Shown here: piece after piece, positions 24,128-37,059 of the stretch
Layout of the letters: each line of letters starts with the position of its first letter
Numbering within the stretch: the stretch's first letter is position 1
Assembly: GCF_014633365.1 (NCBI RefSeq)
Contig: NC_068343.1
Span: 27,683,307-27,747,306, forward strand
Source of the DNA: Diospyros lotus
Lineage: Eukaryota; Streptophyta; Magnoliopsida; Ericales; Ebenaceae
Direction of reading: 5' to 3'
DNA length: 64,000 bases
Program-made: the position numbers and the translations under genes
Notes under the pieces: generated by a model
Databases searched by the model: none
Told to the model about the DNA's origin: nothing
Seen by the model: only the letters and a program-made list of their open reading frames with translations

Positions 24128-26560
24128 TTAAGAGTATTGGAAGCCCTAAGTGACTCGAATATAGTTGATATCAGAGTTAAATCCTATTTGAAGATTAGGA
24201 AATATCAATTTGAAGACTTAAGGGTATCCGGTATTGATGGAAGCAGTTAGTAGGAACCCCAAGTGGAGGCTTAGGAAAAGAGACAAGGGTTCGTAAGACG
24301 AAATCCCTATTTAGGAGATTCAGGGATTGTCGGTTGAAGGCTTAGAGGTTACTGGATTTCAGTGTTGAGTAGTGGAAGTGCATGTCTAGGCAAGTTCTGG
24401 CTAAGGAAAGACTTGGTATTTAAGTGTGTCCATTTGTGACCCACCTCTCTTTCCTAGGAACTTACCTGGTGTACTATTCACGTATAAACACTATTCCTAT
24501 TCTCGGTGAAATGTAAAAGCCTCGTGGAAAGCTAATACAATGATCTAGCTATTGAAGTTAGAGATTTAGAGACTGTTGATTTGAGGTCATTAGTCAAAAT
24601 CATTACGAGAAATGATAGGATAACTGTGGTTATCGAATCATGGATGATTAGTCTGATGTGACATGGCCTAGCTAAAGAGTTAGGATCAAATGATAAATAT
24701 TTTTCGAGGGTCATTTAGTGTCTTGGTAATGAGATGTAAAGATCAGGGATCCAACGGATTAGGTCAAGCAAGAGGCCAAAGATGGTCAAATGATGGCGTA
24801 TGAGTTGTGACAATTAATCAGTGATAGTGGTGCAACCGATGTGACTCACAGAAAGGGGATAAGGAACTCTAGCAAGCGTAACGACACTACTAGTTCGGTG
24901 TTCGTAGTGACAGATCTGGATCTAGGGACCCACGTGCAGATGGTTGAGGAATGGCTTGCGATAAGGTACGGAAGCCCGTCGATCGAAGCATCATGTCAGA
25001 CTGCCTGGGAGACGATCAGATGATGAAAATCTAGGACAGCCCAGTAGGGTCTATACCTTGTATGGAATCTAAGTCCCAATGGTCTAGGATGCAATGTGTG
25101 ATTAATCGAGGTCAGAAACCTAGGGAGTCAACCTGAAATAAAATCGAGTGTCATATTTAAAGAATTGTATCGGGGTTCGCAGTCATCTTGGGAGTAAGTG
25201 ACACAAAGAACAGTGCGAAGCTCAAGACGTAGAATACCTCGGTATCTAGTATGACAATAGGGTCATGAGTGGTCGTGTGCCGGTAGTCAGCTGGATCTAA
25301 AGATCGAAATGTGAGAGTCAATGAAATTCTCAGTAAACGAGACTATGACCAATTCAAGGCCTTGGTGATAAATAGTGAGATAGCAACATTGGTTCGAGTA
25401 GAGTTCGGGTATCAAAAAAAAAAAAAAAGAAGAAATGAAAGAGTTTCTTAATAGGTCGTGTCAACCCTAAAGGAATGATAAGGAGACCTAGTCAATAGAG
25501 GTTGTGATTACGGTTCGGTGTGCCAAGTGGGCTTAAGGATTTGAAAGTCTGTAAAAGAAGATTCACGAATAAGTTATGCCTTGTGCATCAGTATGTGGAC
25601 CTAAATCGTTATTTGAGCTTTAAAGTATCATTCGATAAAGAGTTCTTGCAAGTTTAAGATTCAGTTGTTTTTAATTGGAACCAGGTAACGTGATCTGAAT
25701 AGAGATCTTCAAAGATGAATCGATTTTAGATTTGCAAGGAATTTCCTAAGGGATTGGAGTACCATGGGAGACATAGGTACTTACCCACTCCAGTTAGCGG
25801 GATGGTTACGAATAGATGTCCTCGAGAGTTTTGGCATGCTTGAGAGAGACAAGTAATGACAAATGTGCCAGGGTGTCAGATTACCGTATGAAATGTCGCG
25901 TTCTTAATAGATCAAAATTTATTGGAGATCTAGAATTTTTGAAGAATAAAGGTCTTGTTAGGATAGACGATTAGTCTAAGATAGCCCTGGTGGGCAAATC
26001 GAGGATGTGTAGCTGGGCGATGATTAAAATGATGTCAATGAGTAAAAAAAAAAAAATCCAGCGAAGATTGAAGTACCGTGGATAACATAAGTACCCACCT
26101 GCTCTAGCTGACAGTATAGTTATGGATTGTCATCTCGAAGATTGTGCAAAACTGAGATGTGGTTGAGAGAATCAAGTGATGGCAGATGTACCAGGATAAT
26201 GGGTCATAGTAGGAAAAGTTGCAAACCTAGATCGATTAGAAACCCGAGATTTTCAATTTTGGAAATTAAAACCCTCGTATGACTAAACGGTTAGTTTAAG
26301 TAGCCTGGTAGGCAAATTAGGAGATGTATAACTAGATAATCATTAAAGTGATGTTAGCAAGTTATGATTACAATGAGCCTATTAATTTATTGTACAAGCA
26401 CTTGCTGTTAGTGAAAAGCCATAAGAAAAAAATGAAAAATACCATGAGATATTCTCGGAAGATTTAATAGGATTATTTCTTAATGATGAAATTGTCAATA
26501 AATAGCTTGAGATTATTAGACGCTTAGCTATAAGTGGCTTGATTGAGGACGTAAATTATC
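24128..26560 (+). pseudogene. Degenerate gag/protease region of element B
   Basis: Homologous in blocks to 10324-12430 of element A on the opposite strand. No frame longer than about 60 codons survives and no zinc knuckle or protease triad is readable. Short A tracts (25416-25430, 26045-26055) interrupt it. Assignment is by position between primer site and RT. Confidence 0.5.
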
Positions 26561-26567
26561 AAAGAGG

Positions 26568-26800
26568 TGACAGTTAAGAATCGATATCATTACCTCAAAT
26601 TGAATGAATTATAAACAACTACAAGAGGTTAGGATAATTACGATTGATGTGCGGTTCAGGAATGAGACATTTCGAAAAATCGGCAATAGAGTCATGATTA
26701 GATGATTTGACCAAGTACCGTCTTCATTAAAGACGCTTTAGTGATTGTGTTTATCGAGGATATATTGGTGTACTCCTCAGATAGGGAAGACGCATGAGAA
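26568..26800 (+). pseudogene. Reverse transcriptase relic of element B
   Basis: The segment holds a degraded VTVKNRY... start near 26570 and then VIVFIEDILVYSS at 26741-26780, the plant Ty3/gypsy RT catalytic block FIDDILVYS. The first of the paired catalytic aspartates is Glu here (GAG, 26756-26758). Between the two motifs the piece carrying TRYGHYEF...MPFGLTN is missing, so about 80 codons have been deleted. A stop follows at about 26790. Confidence 0.75.
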
Positions 26801-28045
26801 ACATTGAGGATAATGAACATCGCGATAGGTGAGACTTGCTTGCTAGGTCATGAGCCAATCGAGAAAGAAACGATGAGAGCACGAGGCTCTGTGAAGTCAA
26901 GGTCAAGGATTGAAAGTTCCAAAAAGTCAGATAACCCAGTAGGTTTCGAGAGATGAGCCAAATGTTTTGAGTAGAGGTTGGTTCAAGCAAAGGTCGGTAA
27001 CTTGAGTATGTAGCTCCGAAAAAGGATCGAGCATGATTAAAGTTAGTTGACATAAAAAGAGTAATTTGAGGATTAAATGATTGATTTGATGATATAAAAT
27101 GTTATTTGAGGTCACTTCGAAAAGTTCGAGGAGTTATTTAAGTTATGGGTATATGGATAAATAGGTATAAGTTTGGCGACCAAGTAACAAAGGAACAAGC
27201 ATGCAAGGATATTAGTATTGCTAGACTTAAAAGACAACATTAAAGTTTGATCAAAGTTTTGGAGATAGATAGAATCTATTAACAAAGATTTCTTGAAGTT
27301 ACATTACATGATTAGAAGATGATTGTAGTCAATTGTCAGAAACTTGAGGTTATATCAGGTGATGAATTCCTACGAGAATGAGAAAATAACAGTTATAAGA
27401 AATTTCGTATAAGGATCAAGCAATGATTAGGTTTGATATGACCTAAACTAAGGCATAACTAGTTTCAAGAATAGGTGATAATGTATAACTGTGATGTTTT
27501 TGGATCCAAGGGTTTGTGAAAACGTTTGATAACATAAAAAAATAAAAAAAAATAAAAAAAAATTCTTTAAGGATTAGTGGATAAAAATTAAGATGTATCG
27601 AGATCAGGGACTTTTGTACTAAGGTTGGGAGACTATCAAAGCATAATTGATTAGTATAAGAGAATTAATGTCGTGAAAAATCGGTAATTAGGAAAGTGTC
27701 GTGATATCGAATGGATGACTTAGTGAAAAGTAGATTGAAAATTGATGATATGAGAGTTGTAGGCTCATTATGATGATGTGAGTACCGACTTAGATAGGAG
27801 CTCGAGCGGAGATTCTTGGCCCAAGGACCGAGTTATGCGATTATGATTTTTGGAAAGTGAAATTCGAAAGGTATGCATGGTTGCCAAGTGTACTGGTTGA
27901 TGAGCATGGTTAGCACAAGGGTTTAGATTTTGATATGTGCATTGGCATTCACGAGTTTCAAGTAAGATTTTTTCTAGTTATTTGATCAGTCAAGTGTCGA
28001 TTTCGATTTAGAATATGTGGCAAATTTCGAGGACGAAATTTTTGT
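26801..28045 (+). pseudogene. Degenerate pol 3' region (RNase H/integrase position) of element B
   Basis: The stretch lies between the RT relic and the polypurine tract. It is 1.2 kb where RNase H plus integrase would need over 2 kb, so it is deleted as well as mutated. I cannot read RNase H or integrase motifs in it. A-rich slippage tracts occur at 27536-27560. Confidence 0.4.
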
Positions 28046-28058
28046 AAGGAGGGGAGAA
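28046..28058 (+). other. Polypurine tract of element B
   Basis: AAGGAGGGGAGAA directly before the 3' LTR start TGTAATACCCC, preceded by GAGGACGAAATTT. This is the canonical chromovirus arrangement. Confidence 0.92.
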
Positions 28059-30694
28059 TGTAATACCCCATGTTCGTATGAGGATGCCACGTGATTTTGA
28101 TGAGTTTAGAATACCGAAAAATTGATTTTATAGCAATTTTAGGTACCGAATCAACTGCAGGGAATGCCTCGGAGTGAAATTGTCTAAAGAAAACTATATG
28201 GTCTCGACGAGCGTTTCGAGATAAGATTTATGGTATTGAAAGAAATCGGATCGGGAACAATTTTCGATACAGCTAAAATACAGCTGTCATTTAGGCTGTA
28301 AAATCGAATCGTTGTAGAAGACTCCCGAAAAATCAACGGAAGCCTAAGGGGGCTCCGGTTTTGCATAACGAGCAACCCTTCAGTGGTTTCAGGAGCAAAC
28401 AACAACCCGATAAGGTCTCTGGGGCGAATTGTCATTTTTAACTAAGAATTGGATTATTAATCTTGCGTTTTTAGTATTGTAATGCAAATAAATTCGATAA
28501 TCAAGGGTATAGTTACAATTAGATAATTATTTAAGTGAAATGGAAATGAATTTTTAGAATTTTAATATATAATTTTTATTATATAATATAGGATTATATA
28601 TATATGTATGTATATAAACGTGCTGTGTGTGCTCTGCAAATGGCTTCGCGAAGCTTCTAAGCTTTAATGGCCAAGATTGTGGCCGTGAAATGGGGAGATA
28701 GTGGCAGCGAGATTTAGGGAAGAAGATATGGCAGCAAGATTTGAGGGATTTGTGCAATTAATGTGATGTGTATAAATATATATACGCCCGTGGAGAGCCG
28801 CAATGGCTGCCTATAAATAGGCAACGACTTTGGTTGGAGGAGAAGCAACAAAGCAAAGTGAGGGAGAGTAGAGATTGAGGGAGAAAGCTTGGGCTAGGCT
28901 TGGCCGAGAGGAAGAAGATCGAGAGGGAAAGCTGGGCGGCTATGGCCGCAAGCAACCAGCTTGCAGCAGCCGCCACGACGAGCAGGGGAGGCCGACAGAG
29001 CAGCAGCGTGGTGGCGCCGGGAAGCCAGGGAGATGGTCGCGGACTCGTCGATCGCAGCAAGAGGCGGTGGCGGCGGCGTGCGCTGGTGCGGTTGCGGCCG
29101 ACCATGGCTGCCATGGAAATGGGCAGCGAGCAGGGAGGAGCTGCGACCAGCAGCCGCGACGAGGCGCGGTGCAGCTCGGCAATGGTCCGACGCGGCTGAG
29201 GAGGTCGGCGACAGCCAGCAAGGGCGGCGGCAATGGCGGTGCGGCAGCTGGGCAAAGCTGTCCGAGGCAGTGGAGGAGGCTGTGCGCATGGCAGCAGCCG
29301 CGCGCAGGAAGAAGAAGAAATAGGGAAGAAGAAGAAGAAGAAGAGAAGGGAGAAGAAGAAGAAGAAGAAGAAGAAGAAGAAGAAGAAGAAGAAGAAGAAA
29401 AGGAAGAAAGGAAGAAAGAAGAAGAAAAAAAGAGAGGAAGAAGAAGCTGTTCGCGGAGGCAGGGGAGAAGAAGATGAACAGTAGAAGAGGAAAAGAAAAA
29501 GAAAAGAAAAGAAAAAGAAAGAAAGGAAAAGAAAATAGGAAAAATTGGGAAAAATGCTGAAAAGTCCTAGAAAAATCCTGAAAAAATAGAAAATTATGTT
29601 TCGGTGATATTCCGGAGATTTTGGTGAGAAAAACAGTCCGGGCACACGTTTCAAGGATGGGGCACGCATACCGAGGAAATTCGAGATGCTAAGTTAAGGT
29701 GAGTAAAATTCCTTAGAAAATTTCATAAATTCAAGAATATTATTTTATGAATTATCGTAGTGAAATATTTGAGAAAATATTTTAGAAATATTTAATCTGG
29801 ATTTATTGAGGGAGAAATAGAGAGAAAATTATAGAAAATGCCAGAAATTATGGAAAAATAGTTTTTAATGTTTATTTAAATAATTATGGTGATTAGGATA
29901 CGTTGAGACTAAATTTGAAGAGACTCGCGCAAATTTTGAGGTTGGCACGCAAATCGAGGCAAAACACGGATATCGAGGTAGCCCGATAAGCTCTAGAAGG
30001 TAAGTGGTACTTCCTTGATAATGATTTCATCATATTGACATGCCCTGATATGTATCCATCACATAGACTGCATACATGATTATGAAATGCATAAATACAC
30101 ATTGATATCATCGATCACACGCATATGAGGCCGTAGGGGGTACGAATTGGCACCGCTGCCTTACCAAGGGTGCACCCATACACCCCGGCTTCAAAAGAGG
30201 TGGCCGCTAAAATGGTAGGTAGCATGAGGGGTGCAGTTGACACCTACGATGAAAGACATTGCATACACTCATGACATAGCATTATGTACCCTTACTTAGA
30301 TGGTTCATCATCTAACTTGGGTTCGCCCCTGGAACATTTAACGTTCCAGTCGGGACTTGCAGAGATGATTCTGAGATTGGTGATATGTGGTGACGCGAGA
30401 CGTCGAAAAGCGAGTAAATGTACCATGTTATGTTAGTAGTCTAAGAATTATGTACATTGTATTTATTGTCAGACGCTTATGAATTAACTTTGTAATGAAT
30501 GTCATGTCTAGTTATTATTATATGAGCAGGTTCGATTCAGCTTCCGCTTTGTATTTATTTCTAATGTAGATATTTCGCACTAGATAAGGTCTTAGGGAAT
30601 TTCGGGATAATGTAAAGATAAAAAAAAAAGTAAATAAATAAAATAAACCAAATTTCCTAAGGCATAACACGCCCTGAAGAAGTGGGCTGTTACA
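28059..30694 (+). repeat. 3' LTR of element B
   Basis: 2636 bp, TGTAATACCCC...GGGCTGTTACA. TATA-like sequence is at 28812-28822, a (GAA)16 tract at 29351-29399, AAGGTGAGT at 29696-29704, and palindromes at 30296-30315 and 30329-30349. The 303-codon minus-strand frame at 28758-29669 arises from low-complexity sequence and is not a gene. Confidence 0.93.
29351..29399 (+). repeat. (GAA)n microsatellite in the 3' LTR of B
   Basis: About 16 GAA triplets, longer than in the 5' LTR (about 13). The length difference fits slippage after insertion. Confidence 0.85.
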
Positions 30695-30699
30695 TATTT
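30695..30699. repeat. Target-site duplication of element B, right copy
   Basis: TATTT, identical to 18749-18753. Confidence 0.9.
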
Positions 30700-32353
30700 T
30701 GCATGTAAGCCTTTAGGGAAACTTGTCTCTTGTATTGATTGACCCCATGTTATTCTGTACAATGTGGCCTATCTTTTTTTGGGCCTTCTTCCTTTGGGGG
30801 ATCATTCCTCCAATGGGGTTTCTCACCAGGGTCCTTCCAAGGTTAACCTCGAGATAGCCATGTGTGACCTAAAAAGTTGCACAACCCAAAATTCAAGGAG
30901 TCACGCTTTTCTTGCACGTGATGAAAGGTGGTGGCAGGATCGTGCCAAAACACCAACTCTTGTTTGATTAATGCAAGGGTTTTACATTTTAAAAGCATTT
31001 TCAACACAGAAAATAGCACAACGAAAGCATAAAACATACACAGTAAAAACAAAATTGACCTTGCAAGACTCAGTATTCATCACCCATATGGTAAAATAGA
31101 AAACCCATGCCATAGGAGGTTTATTAGTATACCTTTAGGATGAAGATCATGTTTTGGTTGTCCACGCGATGGCCGCTCCTTTTTCTATCCAACAAGCTTC
31201 CAAGTCCTTGTAATGTCCAAGTGACCAGCTCACCTCCCCAAGCATGGAGGACCTAGTCGATCCACGCTTAAGATGCCACGGAACCCTCTAACGAAGTCGT
31301 GCTATGACCTCTCGATGGAGGTGACCAAAAGCTATATGTGGACACTTCTTGATTGCACTATAGTTGTCCAATAGCCTACCTATGTGGGAGAACAATGAAG
31401 AGGGAGTTACACCAGCCAAGCTCGGAGCAAGAACAAGCCTTGACCATAGCTATGGAGAAAGAACAAAGTGAACATCAAGAGTAGAAAAAGTACATGGAGA
31501 GGAAGAAAGAGAATGGGAGCAGCTCGTCCAAAGGCTTCACTACCTCAACCCTCCAGATCTCCCTCCTAAATCCATCTCCCTCACATCTGCTTGTTGTTCA
31601 CGCCTCTCTTTTTTCCATGTGCGTCCTCATCATTAGCATCAAAGCATTTAGTGCTTTGATGCAACTAAGTGGTAGAGCATTAATGGAAAAAACAGTTGAC
31701 TGTATGAAGCCCTTGATTGATCGCTTTAAGCAGTCGACCTTTCTCATAACCGATCTATCACACAAGAGCGCTGGTCAACCACCTGAGGCGATCAACCACT
31801 CCATGCACCAGTCAACTAATTTTAGCCATCCTCGCCCCAACATTGGCATATTACACTTTGGCCCTTACTATTAACTCTTAATAGCATGCCCTGCTAACCA
31901 TTAGTGGTCTCCCATATCCATAGATCCACACGGATAACAATAAGGCTCAACCAACATCATTAACCATTAGTGACGAAAAACACATTAATAGTAATGGATC
32001 ACTAATATGTTATATTATTCAATATGCGTGTGACTTTCTAGATTCACAACCATGTAGTAGTCAGAACATATCAACTCCTTGACATTGACAGAACCCTTTT
32101 GACCTATTACCTTGAAAGATCTTGACTATCCTCTAGTCAGGACTCAAAACGATCTTAATGGCAATGAAGTCCAACTTCATATAAACCTATCAAGGCTTTT
32201 CGATTACTGTGCATTATTATCATTCCACTAACTAACATCACAATCGAGTGAGGGCCATAGACTAATTAAACTCACAGGATGCGGTAACTAGGTCTAATCT
32301 AGTAAGGTGTGATTAAGGTAGCATGTCGAATCCAATCCAACATTGGAACTCTT
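30700..32353. other. Unresolved repeat-derived sequence
   Basis: No gene supported. The 126-codon frame at 31494-31874 has no recognisable domain; its DNA includes repeated 'cagtcaac/ggtcaac' words common in copia LTRs. The first 160 bp join to 18603-18753 once element B is removed. I see no termini or duplications that would define an element. Confidence 0.4.
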
Positions 32354-32944
32354 TGTTAAGTCAAATTGCTCATATTAATTAAGTTTTGATGATTAACAAA
32401 AAGATTATTTTCAACATAGAAATTATAGTGTTTTAATGATTAATAAAAAGAGTATTTTTTAAATATACTAATTGTAGTACCGAATTATTTTTGATTAATT
32501 TATAAAATATTTTTCTATAGTATATGTATTACCAAAAATATTATTTCCCATTAAAATAATTTTAAAATGCATCAAAATTGTATAAAAGCCTATCGTTATG
32601 TCATCATTAAGTTCAAATATTAATGCGGGTCATGGTGGCTGTGTGTCAATTTTTTTTCGACACAGTTTTTTCCATGTATCACAACACTAATTTCCAACCT
32701 AACATGATCTTTAATGAAGATAATCAAAACGATCCAACTTTAATATCTTTCTTATAAGGTCATTCCCATTAACATTATTCTAAGATAGTTATGTATACAA
32801 TTAGAAAAAGGAAAAATGAGAAACGTGTAAATGAGCTCAAAGTTTCATATACTTTAATAGAGTCAAATTACATGATGTCCAAAAATACTCATCCTTTCAA
32901 CATGTTTATTGAATATTTTGAGCAAGAGTTCTTTTGTCATAGGA
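32354..32944 (+). mobile_element. SIRE-like Ty1/copia LTR, left part
   Basis: Starts TGTTAAGTCAAATTGCTCAT and continues with 'tttgatgattaacaaaa', words typical of SIRE/Maximus LTR starts. The continuation lies at 37060 across a solo LTR. The target duplication of this LTR was not found. Confidence 0.5.
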
Positions 32945-32949
32945 TCTAC
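32945..32949. repeat. Target-site duplication (TCTAC), left copy
   Basis: TCTAC here against TCTAT at 37055-37059; four of five match. Confidence 0.6.
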
Positions 32950-33784
32950 TGTAACACCCCATTTTCACAGGCATGTTATAACTTAGGAAATTTCGGGCTA
33001 CATTTTTTTGTTTTCAATCTCAACATAGCATAAAACTCTCAAAGTTTCCATCTACCTATCTAGCATGAGATTCACCATACATTACATTTGCTAAGCAAGG
33101 TATCTCATCAATAGCAGAAGCAAGAATCGAACCTAAACATAATATTGAACCATAACAATATTACATGATTGTTTCTTAAACATAATTTTTATTACAAGAC
33201 TATTCATCAATGGAGCATAAGTTTCTCAACATGACTAAATCATATCCAATTATTCATGAAGACGCAAAATGCAAGAACAACTTCTCAAACCCACGACATC
33301 TTGTGTTGTTACGTCTCATCTACTTTCATGCCTTCGCTATAAGCCCCAACTAGAACGTTTGAATGTTTTACGGTCATAGACCAAATTAGATGCTGAATCA
33401 TCTAAGGGTACAATATTCATTTTTCGTATATGTATGCAAAATGTCCTCAATCTTTTCATTTGAGCCGATGAGGCATTAACCACACTTTATCACTACTCTC
33501 CATTTTTATAACCTCTTTACCAGGCCGAAGTGTATGGGGGCACATGTGGTAGAGCAGTGATGCCTATCCATACTCCCAAACATATGCAATGCTTGATCAA
33601 CAATATCATCGTGAACATATGCATATTTCGTCATCATAACATGTGTATGCAATCTACATGATGCATAGCATCACAAGGCATGTCAACATGATCAAAACAT
33701 TTACATAAGACCGGGTTTTGGGTCGAACCACTAACCTTAAACAACGATTGGACTTATCCTCAAAATACATGCTGGCCTCAAATG

Positions 33785-33789
33785 ACGCA
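33785..33789. repeat. Target-site duplication (ACGCA), left copy
   Basis: ACGCA precedes TGTAATACCC and recurs at 35531-35535. Confidence 0.9.
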
Positions 33790-35530
33790 TGTAATACCCG
33801 AGATTTTCAGGTTCAAATACCTGAGGAAATAGGGCATTTCAAGGGATTATAAAAGCCTTGAGACAAAAGTTTAGTTTTTGAACCAGAGGCAAAATCATAA
33901 ATGTTGAAGTTCAGGTAAAAATATAATTTACCTAAAATCTTGGGGTATTAGCGTAATTTATGCTTTCTTCGGGGGCTAAAATACAATTAAAAAATAGCCT
34001 GGGACCAAGTTACAAGGGGTCTAAGTGCAATTACCTGAAAAGTTCGGGCAAAGGTGTAGTTCTTGGAACTTCGCGACTAGATCATTAGGATAATGAGCTA
34101 AGCCAACTAAACCATTTGGGAGTCATGATTGCGGATTTCAAACTTATTCCAATATAGCTAAGTCATGATTGCAGATCTCAAAAAACATTTAAATACACCT
34201 TTGGATCATTTTCAAATCCAAGACTTACTCTCCAAAGTCTCCAAACCTTATCCTCAAAGACATATGGCAAGTAACCATTGGGTATTCAAAAGATAAGATA
34301 AGGTCACATGATGGTTCATAATGACCCCCCTGAGGTGGCATCGCATGATTGGCTAGAAAAGCTTACTTAGCCACCAAATTATTTAAAGTCTCCAAACCTT
34401 GTCCTTAAGGACATGTGACAAGCATTCATTGGCCACTTGAAGATAGGATTTGAAGCCTCATAATGACCTCGCAAGGTGGCAACATGTGATTGGCCCAGGA
34501 AGTCTATAAATAAAGCCATGGGATTGTTTAAAAATCATTCCAAGCATTTCTAAAGAGAATCTCTGCCAAATTGAGGGAAGCAAATCGAAGGGTCTTGTTC
34601 TTGAGAAAGATGGGGGAGTTCTGCAAAAAGAAAGAAGAAATTTGATGAAGAATTGAAAGAGAAAATGCCTTGTCAGAAAGTTTTGGCTGCCACCGTAGAT
34701 CATGTCAAACGACATCAAAACCACGAGAAAACCATTCCTGCTTGTTGTAAACAGTGCTTCCTTGGGTAATAGTCAAGGCGAGTGTTTCTTGCATGCTCTT
34801 GCTACATACCAAACATTTTGTCTTCATATGGGTAAGGGTGATTACTTGCATAGCATGTCTTTCCTTTAAACTGAATATTTTCCTCTCTCTTTGTCATGCA
34901 TCACTTGGTGTGTGTGGCTAGATAAAGTCAAGGCCTCATGTTAGACTAGTGAAAAGTCATGGAGATGTGAGAACATGATGGATCAGCGAGGGTGATTGCA
35001 ACACCTTTGCGTCTCTTCCACACGGGCGATTTCATGTCATTTTGCATTACTCATTTACATGCATCCCTTCTTTCTTCGATGGACTCACTTAGATTTTACC
35101 TAACTTGGGTTGATGCCCCTGGAACGTTCAACATTCCAAGTACGTCGGAAGTACCAGGTGATCCAGGTTCATGTTAGAACAAGGGCAAAGAGGTGGTGCT
35201 TGGATAGCTTTGGGTTTATTCCATTATGTACCCTTGTAATCCGAATGATGTATTGTAAATAGTAGTTAGGATACTCAAGATTATAAGAAGTGTGTGTGTG
35301 GGTATCCTATAATTGTACCTACAGTGATGTGTTGAGTCTTTTTGAAGTATTGGAAGTCGTGAGCATTTCTTGTACTTGTAAAGGAAATATAGTGGAACCC
35401 CTTCTATTTAGCTTTGGTTAAACTTTCAGATTCGATCCAATGCTTCTGTTGGTAAGGGTTTCCATAACGCCCTAGGTGATGTCTGCTTATATTTCACGTT
35501 GTTATGTATTTGGAAAAGTGGGGCATTACA
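33790..35530 (+). mobile_element. Solo LTR, 1.74 kb, nested in the 32950-37054 LTR
   Basis: Starts TGTAATACCCGAGATT and ends GGGGCATTACA, with a perfect ACGCA duplication. TATA-like TATAAATAAAG lies at 34505-34515 after 'aggaagtc', followed by a leader. The palindrome CTGGAAC...ATTCCAA is at 35119-35139. It is a third, shorter Ty3/gypsy-type family. No coding sequence. Confidence 0.88.
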
Positions 35531-37059
35531 ACGCAAAATCCTTACGACTTATGATCAATTCTCTTCTTGGCCAATAATTTATTCAAGAATATCAATGTTC
35601 TAATTTTCTAATTTTCCTATTTTTCTCATAATTTTCTACATTTTTTCATAATTTCTCCTATTTTCCATAAACCCTTTTTCTTCAAAATTCCACAATAAAT
35701 ATTCCTCAAACATTTTCCCAAATGTTTTTCCACGAAAAATCATAACATAATTTTCTAAATTTTTTTTAAAAAATTCCAAAAAATACCTATGCTCCACGCG
35801 CCTTACGCGTGTACTACGAGTGAAGGCTGACGCGTGTTCCTCATGCGTTGGTTGTCTTCAACCTTTTTCTAGTCATCGGCGATGCTCTGACCTTGGCCTA
35901 CTCCTTGTTCTGATCATGATGGTACCCTTTATCAATCGAAAGACCAACCAGAAGTGCCCCAATTTGGCCAATTTCAATCCAACTCCGGCGACCCCTTGAT
36001 TTCTCGACTAGCCTTCAAACACTACTCAAACGAACTCCAAAGCCTCTCAAATTCTCTAGAAATGATCCTCACTTACTCAAGAACAAAAGCCCCTTATCCA
36101 AGACCTCCAAATCAATCTCAAATGTAAGCAATTTGAAGCTTAATTTTTTATGAAACCCTTGGCCATCAACCCCCTATTTCCTGCCAAAATGAGCGATTCC
36201 TTGTTAAATCCGAACCATTAATGCTCTGATACGTCCTTAAATCACCCTATCTCATCATGATTTGGCCTCGAACACTCTTTCCCAATTTTTCAGCGACCCA
36301 CGGCCATACCTCGCCCTACCCCGTCAAATCATAACCATTCTCGGCCATGTCCGACCCCTAATCGATCTACCATGCCCTGGAACCCACTCTGAGACCTAGG
36401 ATGACCCTCTCGATGGTGGCAGGAGGCTGGTCAACGGTGCCAATGGCTGGTCGACGATGGCCATGGTTGCCTTTTAAAAAATTACACTTTGACCCTTATT
36501 ATTTTTTAAATTTCATTTTGGCCCTTATTTGAAGTCCTTAAGTTTTGATATTTTACCACTTGAACCTCTAAGTTCCATGATTTTCATTTAGCCCAACAAA
36601 TTTTAAAAAATATCATTTTTGACCCCTTTCCAACTAGAATTAAAAATTATACTTAGGCCTGAAAACATGCAAGAATCACGTTTTGATCGTGAATCCCTTT
36701 ATTTTACCCCAAAACCACTACAGGGCTGTCCTTTATGTAAAACTTAAATCTTCTCAGGGTTCTTTTACCTTTTCAAAAACTCTCTTACGATGATTCAATT
36801 TTTTCAGGATGCATCACAGCTATACCAAAAACAGTCTCCGATTTGATTTTTTTCAGCAACATAAATCTTTTTTTCAAGACACTTGTCAAGGATATACCTT
36901 TCTCTTTATACATTTACATCCCAAGGTATTCCCTTCTATTGATTTAGCTGTTTCAAATCTTTAAACTATTTTCTAAACTTTTTTAATATCACGAAAAAAT
37001 GCAATATTTCACCTATTAACAATATATTTATGTATTTTGACTTGGGGTATTACATCTAT

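Larger units (their letters stand above)
18754..30694 (+). mobile_element. Element B: Ty3/gypsy (chromovirus, Tekay/Del-like) retrotransposon, recent but coding-dead
   Basis: Complete architecture: 5' LTR 18754-24113 (with nested solo LTR), primer site 24116-24127, interior 24114-28058, polypurine tract 28046-28058, 3' LTR 28059-30694, and a perfect TATTT duplication. The end of the interior reads TTTCGAGGACGAAATTTTTG then TAAGGAGGGG, the standard chromovirus context. Only a reverse-transcriptase relic is readable. The interior is about 3.9 kb and full of stops, so the element must have moved using proteins made elsewhere, or decayed in the source copy. I counted about ten differences over the first ~750 bp of the LTR pair, nearly all transitions, so the insertion is young. 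Confidence 0.92.
32950..37054 (-). mobile_element. Solo LTR (Ty3/gypsy, TGTAAYACCC type) with a nested solo LTR
   Basis: On the minus strand it starts TGTAATACCCCAAGTC and ends GGGGTGTTACA. It belongs to the same family as the LTR beginning at 40710 (shared 'ggcatgttataacttaggaaatt' in two pieces). Paired palindromes lie at 33350-33371 and 33386-33405. Net length without the nested insert is about 2.36 kb. No interior domain is attached, so it is a solo LTR. Confidence 0.8.

Noticed and set aside
28758..29669. 303-codon minus-strand open frame
   Set aside because: It runs through the GAA microsatellite and the LTR leader of element B, is dominated by Phe/Ser/Leu runs, and its counterpart in the other LTR is broken.
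18603..30860. Possible host coding sequence interrupted by element B (18603-18753 joined to 30700-30860)
   Set aside because: Joined translation in the possible frames gave stops and no family I recognise; kept as unresolved sequence.
31494..31874. 126-codon plus-strand frame
   Set aside because: No recognised domain, sits in copia-LTR-like words, and lacks any supporting signal.
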